Assembly: GCF_050279675.1 (NCBI RefSeq)
Contig: NZ_JBNNUK010000032.1
Span: forward strand, 1-18,847
DNA: 18,847 bases
Source of the DNA: Viridibacillus sp050279675
Lineage (GTDB): Bacteria; Bacillota; Bacilli; Bacillales_A; Planococcaceae
Direction of reading: 5' to 3'
In this document: positions 14,415 to 18,847 of the stretch, in pieces
How positions within the stretch are numbered: the stretch's first letter is position 1
How the letters are laid out: each line of letters begins with the position of its first letter
Notes under the pieces: model-generated
Databases searched by the model: none
Told to the model about the DNA's origin: nothing
What the model saw: only the letters and a program-made list of their open reading frames with translations
Program-made: the position numbers and the translations under genes

Positions 14415-16688
14415 TTGACAAAAATTTTTTTCGGGAAATTTAATAGGCAATATCCTGAACAGTTTGAAGATAAGTTCTATGCTGCAGGAGAGCAAAATAG
14501 TTCATGGTATGGAGGAATTAAACCAGGAGACATTGTATTTCCAATTTACTCTTCTAAAATATCAGAAATTTGGAAAGTAAGGGAATATACAAACTTTGAA
14601 AATCGAATTAACGAAGATGGTGTTGTTACCTTTGATTTATTAATAAAATTGAATAAGCCAATATCAATACAGCAGTTTATAAAATATCCGTATTTCAATT
14701 TCGATCTAAATTTATTAAATAAAGTAACAAAAGCTACTAAAGGCTGCGGCTTTTTTGAAATTCAGTTGACTGATGATGCTCCAAAAGAAATTACTATGTT
14801 TGATTTTACAAAAGAAAGAAGAGTATACATATCTTATGAAAAAACAAACAACTTTGAACCAAAAGAAAAAGACATTAATGTAAAGTTAAATAGTAGTAAT
14901 GAAATTATTTCAATTGACGTCTTTCAAAATAGTGACTGGCAAGTAGATGAGCCACTCCAATCTTTATATAATTCTAAGAATCCTAAAAAATATTCGCTGG
15001 ATGAATTATTGATATTTGCTTTAGATGAAGCAAAAAACAAAGCAAAATATTTGAAAATAGTTTTAGAAGACTTAAAGGGAAAAAGATGTTTTATCGTGGA
15101 TCATCCAGTTCATTTATATGACAATATTCTAGTTGGACGAAGAAAAACACCGAGAAAAGGGGAATCGAACAATAAAAATGAGGTTCCAAATGAATCAGAA
15201 AATGAATCTGAATCTATAATGGACGAAATTATGGCAGATTATCATAAATATGCAAAGATACTTGAGTTTAACCCTAATATTATTCTATATGGGCCACCAG
15301 GAACAGGAAAAACGTTTACGACAAAAAGAATAATAGAAAGCTTTGAAATGAAAAATGAGGGCCATTATGAACCTTATGAAAACATTGAAAAAGAAAAACG
15401 TGTGCAGTTTGTAACGTTTCACCAGTCATATTCTTATGAAGAATTTATAGAGGGAATTCGTCCAAATCTAGATGACGAGAATGGGGAATTGAGTTACAAA
15501 ATAGATGATGGGATTTTTAAAACGTTTGTTCAAGCTGCTTCAACACAATTTTATAAAAATGAAATTCAAATGGAACAGTTAAAACTAATTCAATCATCAT
15601 CAAGAGTTTGGAAAGTATCATTAGGACGAAGAAATGAAGATGAAATTTATGATTTCTGTAAAAAAAATAAACACATTTCTGTTGGATTCTTATATGGTAA
15701 AGATTTAACTGAAAAGGATTATGATGAAATATACAATCACCTGTCTCTAGAAAGGGATACAGATGACGAAAATCCTAAACAAAATGCGAGTTCCTTAAAC
15801 AATATTGTAAATGAAATGTTGATTGGAGATTTGGTCCTGATTTATGATGGTCCAGAAACGATACGAGATATTGGAATTATTACAACAGATTATGAGTATA
15901 AGGAAACATATGACTATCAACATACTCGTAAAGTAGTATGGTTAAAAGAATTTGAAGAGCCTCATAATATTCATGAAATGAATGGGCAAAAAAGATTAAC
16001 GTTAAAATCTGTTTATGAATTACCTCGAATTACTGTTTCAGATATATTAGAAATACTATCAGAGGACGTTGATGAGCTGATAACTACTAATGGAAAATCA
16101 AAGCCATATTATTTTATCATAGATGAAATCAATCGAGGGAATATTTCGAAAATATTCGGAGAACTTATTACATTAATCGAAAAAGATAAACGAAATGAAA
16201 TAAAAACCATTTTACCGTATTCTAAAAAACCTTTCACTATTCCAGAGAATGTCTATATTATTGGTACTATGAATACTGCTGATCGTTCCATTGCCTTGCT
16301 AGATACGGCGTTGCGTAGAAGATTTGCATTTATTGAGCTTGAACCAGATCCAAACATTTTCACTAAAGATTATTTAGAGTTAAGTGTGAAAGTGAATGAT
16401 TCGATTCTCTTAGATCAACTGTTAATTCATCTAAATGAAGGAATCCAAGAACATTTAGGACGTGATTATAGAATTGGTCATGCATACTTTATGGGAATTA
16501 TTTCAATCGAAGATTTATATAATACGTGGTACTACAAAATTTTACCACTATTAATGGAATACTTCTATCAAGAATATAAAACAATTAATCAAGTGATAGG
16601 GAACAGCTTTATTACAGAGCAAGGGGTTGTACAATATTTATCTATTGATGAATTTGAACAAGCAATTATTCAGTTAATTGAAGGGTGA
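14415..16688 (+). CDS. mcrB: McrB-type GTPase of a modified-DNA restriction system, with two EVE/PUA-like regions
   Basis: This is the AAA+ GTPase that moves on DNA and activates the McrC nuclease. The N-terminal ~130 residues (KIFFGKFNRQYPE... GGIKPGDIVFPIYSS, ISEIWKVREY) look like a PUA/EVE-type modified-base reader. Walker A is at 293-300 (GPPGTGKT), followed by the McrB motif FVTFHQSYSYEEFIEGIRP. Walker B is D570-E571 with N573-R574 (IIDEINRG), and the McrB signature NTADRS is at 620-625, then LDTALRRRF. Between them, about 397-545 is an inserted domain (RVWKVSLGRR..., GDLVLIYDGPETIRDIGIIT..., RKVVWLKEF), again EVE-like. The start is TTG 14415, because AGGGAG at 14401-14406 spaces well. 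GTG 14406 overlaps that site and is unlikely. Confidence 0.9.
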   Translation: MTKIFFGKFNRQYPEQFEDKFYAAGEQNSSWYGGIKPGDIVFPIYSSKISEIWKVREYTNFENRINEDGVVTFDLLIKLNKPISIQQFIKYPYFNFDLNLLNKVTKATKGCGFFEIQLTDDAPKEITMFDFTKERRVYISYEKTNNFEPKEKDINVKLNSSNEIISIDVFQNSDWQVDEPLQSLYNSKNPKKYSLDELLIFALDEAKNKAKYLKIVLEDLKGKRCFIVDHPVHLYDNILVGRRKTPRKGESNNKNEVPNESENESESIMDEIMADYHKYAKILEFNPNIILYGPPGTGKTFTTKRIIESFEMKNEGHYEPYENIEKEKRVQFVTFHQSYSYEEFIEGIRPNLDDENGELSYKIDDGIFKTFVQAASTQFYKNEIQMEQLKLIQSSSRVWKVSLGRRNEDEIYDFCKKNKHISVGFLYGKDLTEKDYDEIYNHLSLERDTDDENPKQNASSLNNIVNEMLIGDLVLIYDGPETIRDIGIITTDYEYKETYDYQHTRKVVWLKEFEEPHNIHEMNGQKRLTLKSVYELPRITVSDILEILSEDVDELITTNGKSKPYYFIIDEINRGNISKIFGELITLIEKDKRNEIKTILPYSKKPFTIPENVYIIGTMNTADRSIALLDTALRRRFAFIELEPDPNIFTKDYLELSVKVNDSILLDQLLIHLNEGIQEHLGRDYRIGHAYFMGIISIEDLYNTWYYKILPLLMEYFYQEYKTINQVIGNSFITEQGVVQYLSIDEFEQAIIQLIEG

Positions 16689-16696
16689 GGATAATT

Positions 16697-17956
16697 GTGG
16701 ATGTAGGTCTAATTACAGTTTATGAAGATCAAACGACTACCTTAAATTTATCAACTATTCAGTTGGAAGAACTTCAATCATTTGATTCCATCATTGGAAG
16801 TCAAAATTTGATTGTACGGGCAAATAATCGAATTACGATAAAAAAATATGTCGGCTTTATTGTTACCAAACATTTAAAAATTCAAGTACTACCTAAAATT
16901 TTGAAGGATCCAAATAGCCATACTTTTGATGAGTATGAACTTAGAAATCAGGCGACAAAACTATTTTTTGGTTTATTACAATATACAAACTTTCTGAAAG
17001 CCAAACAACTACCTAGCCCAAATAGCTTAGAGGTGGATGACCGAGATATTTTAGAAATTTTTATACGTATATTTGTTGAAAATTTATTACAAGAAATAAA
17101 AAGAAATATGTTCAATTCATATCAGCGAGTAGAGGAAAATAGTGCGTTTATTAAAGGAAAGATAAATTATAAAAAATCTATTGCACAAAATTATGGTATG
17201 CTGCACCAACATGTCATTAATTATGAAGTATTTAGTGAGAATAATTTATTAAATAAAATTTTTAAAAGTATAACCCTTCAGCTCATTAAAGTGACTAATA
17301 ATAAGAAGAACAAAGGCATGTTACTAGAAGCTATACAATTTTTTCATGAAGTCGAAAGAGTTAAACTTACAAAAGAAACCTTTCAACTTGTAAAATTTAA
17401 TCGCTTAAATAGTCAGTATGAACCGATTTTCAACTTGGCAAAGTTATTTTACTACAATCAATTATCAGCACTTTATAGTGGAACTAAATTCACGTTCTCA
17501 CTGATGATTCCTCTTAATGTACTATTTGAAAAAACCATTGTTGTAGCTTTAAAAAATAGTTCTGATTTGCAAGTTATGCATCAATCTCCACAAAAATTTT
17601 TAGTTTCAAGTCCTCAAAAATATCTTATGAAACCAGATATAACGGTAATTAAGGATAATGAAATTGTAGCGATTTTAGATGCGAAATATAAAAATCCTAT
17701 AACACAAGGTAAAGTGCAAATCTCTCAAACAGATTTGTATCAAATGGTTACCTATGGGGTAATGTATAATTGTTCAAAAATATTATTAATTTATCCATTA
17801 TTTAAGGGGCAACTTAAAAATGATGATATTGTTGAGAGCTATACAGTTAATACACCTTTTAATGCATTAACAATACAAGTTATGCAAGTGGATTTATTTC
17901 AAAAAAACTTGGATAATATAGGGGAAGAATTAAATAAATTGATTTGTTTATATTAA
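16697..17956 (+). CDS. mcrC: McrC-type nuclease subunit
   Basis: This ~419-residue protein pairs with McrB to cut modified DNA. The N-terminal part has the McrC pattern IVTKHLKIQVLPKIL, and RVEENSAFIKGKINYKKSIAQN is the conserved central segment. The C-terminus holds the PD-(D/E)xK nuclease site: D314 (KPDITVIKDNEIVAILDAKY) with D328-A-K330. The residues needed for cleavage are present. GTG 16697 is preferred because GGTGAGG at 16684-16690 sits 6 bases ahead. An in-frame GTG at 16685 would overlap the mcrB stop by 4 bases and lie inside that ribosome site. Either way the two genes are one operon. No methyltransferase accompanies them, as expected for a system that targets foreign modified DNA. 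Confidence 0.9.
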   Translation: MDVGLITVYEDQTTTLNLSTIQLEELQSFDSIIGSQNLIVRANNRITIKKYVGFIVTKHLKIQVLPKILKDPNSHTFDEYELRNQATKLFFGLLQYTNFLKAKQLPSPNSLEVDDRDILEIFIRIFVENLLQEIKRNMFNSYQRVEENSAFIKGKINYKKSIAQNYGMLHQHVINYEVFSENNLLNKIFKSITLQLIKVTNNKKNKGMLLEAIQFFHEVERVKLTKETFQLVKFNRLNSQYEPIFNLAKLFYYNQLSALYSGTKFTFSLMIPLNVLFEKTIVVALKNSSDLQVMHQSPQKFLVSSPQKYLMKPDITVIKDNEIVAILDAKYKNPITQGKVQISQTDLYQMVTYGVMYNCSKILLIYPLFKGQLKNDDIVESYTVNTPFNALTIQVMQVDLFQKNLDNIGEELNKLICLY

Positions 17957-18013
17957 TATAACTCAATATTTGCTCACTATTTGAAACCATATGATTATCC
18001 ACTTTATATGTTC

Positions 18014-18070
18014 GGGGCTGTCTCGAAAGTCGGTTTTTAGCGACTTTTGGGACAGCCCCATTTTATTTTT
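18014..18070 (+). terminator. Strong terminator after mcrC
   Basis: The 19-bp stem GGGGCTGTCTCGAAAGTCG (18014-18032) pairs with 18041-18059 with two wobbles and an 8-base loop, then a T-rich tail. It is more G+C-rich than its surroundings. Its arm, ending in CCCAAAAGTCG on the complementary strand, is a type I recall as dispersed after genes in Bacillus-like genomes. Confidence 0.93.
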
Positions 18071-18753
18071 TTATTGTAAACATAAAATTTTAACAGAGCT
18101 AATTAAATAGACTTTTAGAAGTGAATCTACTTAACATAAATAGTTAATATTATTTACTCTAACCAGCCTCGAATCGATTTTTCATGAACAAACTTTTACA
18201 ACCTTATCCTTAATCATGATAAAACTCCTAAACTACTTTAAATTAGATACGAGCGATTAATACTTTGAAATATCTATCATTTTGAATATGAAGAAAAACC
18301 TCCTCTACCGTCTGTATGAAATATACTTTTTAATTTGCCTTCATGAACATTATCAAAAGTAAATTTATAATCTTTTAGCCAATGTATTAAAAAACACCCA
18401 TAACCATTGTTATAAATGTTACATATCTTATTTTCCAAGTTTTCTCTCTTCACTATGTTGTTAATTGAATAATTTCAATACAATTATTTTAATTTCTATA
18501 TCGATTATTATCATACTGGGATGCAAGCAAGAATAGAATTGTTAAAGTGAAAATATTATTGTGATAGAGTAGATAGAGAGGGAAATTGTCATGCCTATCA
18601 TCGAATGCTAGTTTCCGAAAATCTATTCAATTAAATTCGTAACCTGTATATGGAAGGACAACCTAAATAGGGTCTATAGTGTGGAGATTTAGAGTTTATT
18701 ATCGAATATAGTTAGGTCTAAGGGAAATGACACAATATTTTTAAGGGACTTTT
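18071..18753. other. Gene-poor stretch between mcrC terminator and IS3 element
   Basis: About 680 AT-rich bases. Apart from a possible minus-strand fragment (18277-18453) I see no coding potential, RNA gene or strong repeat. The broken look of the stretch and the adjacent IS end suggest decayed accessory DNA. Confidence 0.45.
18277..18453 (-). pseudogene. Possible gene fragment, 58 codons, minus strand
   Basis: A 58-residue reading frame starts at GTG 18453. It includes CNIYNNGYGCFLIHWLKDYK, FTFDNVHEGKLKSIFH and TDGRGGFSSYSK before TGA. The composition (Gly, Asp, Trp, His well spread) looks like real protein, unlike typical AT-rich noise. There is no ribosome binding site, and a stop lies a few codons upstream of the GTG, so it is probably the tail of a decayed gene. 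I do not recognise the family. Confidence 0.3.
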
Positions 18754-18847
18754 TGAATCGGCTACACTAAGTTGGACATAAAAAATAAGGGCTAGTACAC
18801 TTAGACTACCAACTTAAAGGAGCGTGCTATTATGTCACGTCAACGTC
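18754..18847 (+). mobile_element. Left end of an IS3-family insertion sequence (runs off the window)
   Basis: The terminal-repeat-like TGAATCGGCTACACTAAGTT followed by GGACAT (18754-18779) and a ~50-base leader precede a transposase start, as at the left end of IS150-group IS3 elements. The exact first base is a guess from the usual 5'-TG end. The remainder of the element lies outside the window. Confidence 0.65.
18832..18847 (+). CDS. IS3-family transposase OrfA, first five codons
   Basis: ATG 18832 follows AAAGGAG (18816-18822) and encodes MSRQR before the window ends. This matches the start (MSRQRRTFT...) of the HTH-containing OrfA that I recall from Bacillus IS3 elements. Only the start is visible. 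Confidence 0.6.

Noticed and set aside
6240..18847. The two IS3 sequences as ends of one composite transposon
   Set aside because: The left relic is degraded, on the opposite strand and from a visibly different element. Core genes such as selO lie between them, and no target duplication can be seen.

Overview
The window is AT-rich DNA with strong AGGAG-type ribosome binding sites, frequent TTG/GTG starts and many U-tailed hairpin terminators. With a Bacillus YvsG-like protein and a DeoD end, this points to a low-GC Bacillota genome of the Bacillaceae/Planococcaceae type (Lysinibacillus- or Bacillus-like). The genus is an inference. All intact genes are on the plus strand. I see no tRNA, rRNA or CRISPR array.

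Layout. Bases 1-159 are the C-terminal end of purine nucleoside phosphorylase DeoD. Next come a Tet(L)-like MFS exporter (310-1647) with its own terminator and a GntR/UTRA repressor (1805-2545). After a 500-base gap there is an OmpR-type two-component pair (response regulator 3043-3717, kinase 3707-5035) with a perfect terminator, then a four-repeat DUF347/COG4705 membrane protein (5236-6084). A decayed IS3-family transposase tail on the minus strand (about 6240-6440) separates this from a YvsG/YdjM-type membrane protein (6569-7048), a membrane-anchored transglutaminase-like protein (7227-8450) and the AMP-transferase SelO (8779-10242).

The accessory part is 10645-17956 and looks like a two-module defence island. 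Module 1 is a tightly coupled three-gene operon: a GHKL (Hsp90/MORC-like) ATPase with a Lys-rich and Gly/Asp-rich linker and a C-terminal beta module, a 282-residue protein of unknown family, and a 252-residue protein that I recall as DUF6339-like. I do not recognise this trio as a named system, and it is the best candidate here for something undescribed. Module 2, behind a terminator, is a McrB-McrC modified-DNA restriction pair. Its McrB carries an N-terminal PUA/EVE-like domain and a second EVE-like block inserted between Walker A and Walker B. A strong terminator closes module 2.

The last 890 bases are gene-poor. They hold a possible minus-strand gene fragment and, at the right edge, the left end and first codons of another IS3-family element. 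IS3-type sequences therefore occur on both sides of the island, which fits an accessory region, although the left one is about 4 kb away and degenerate.
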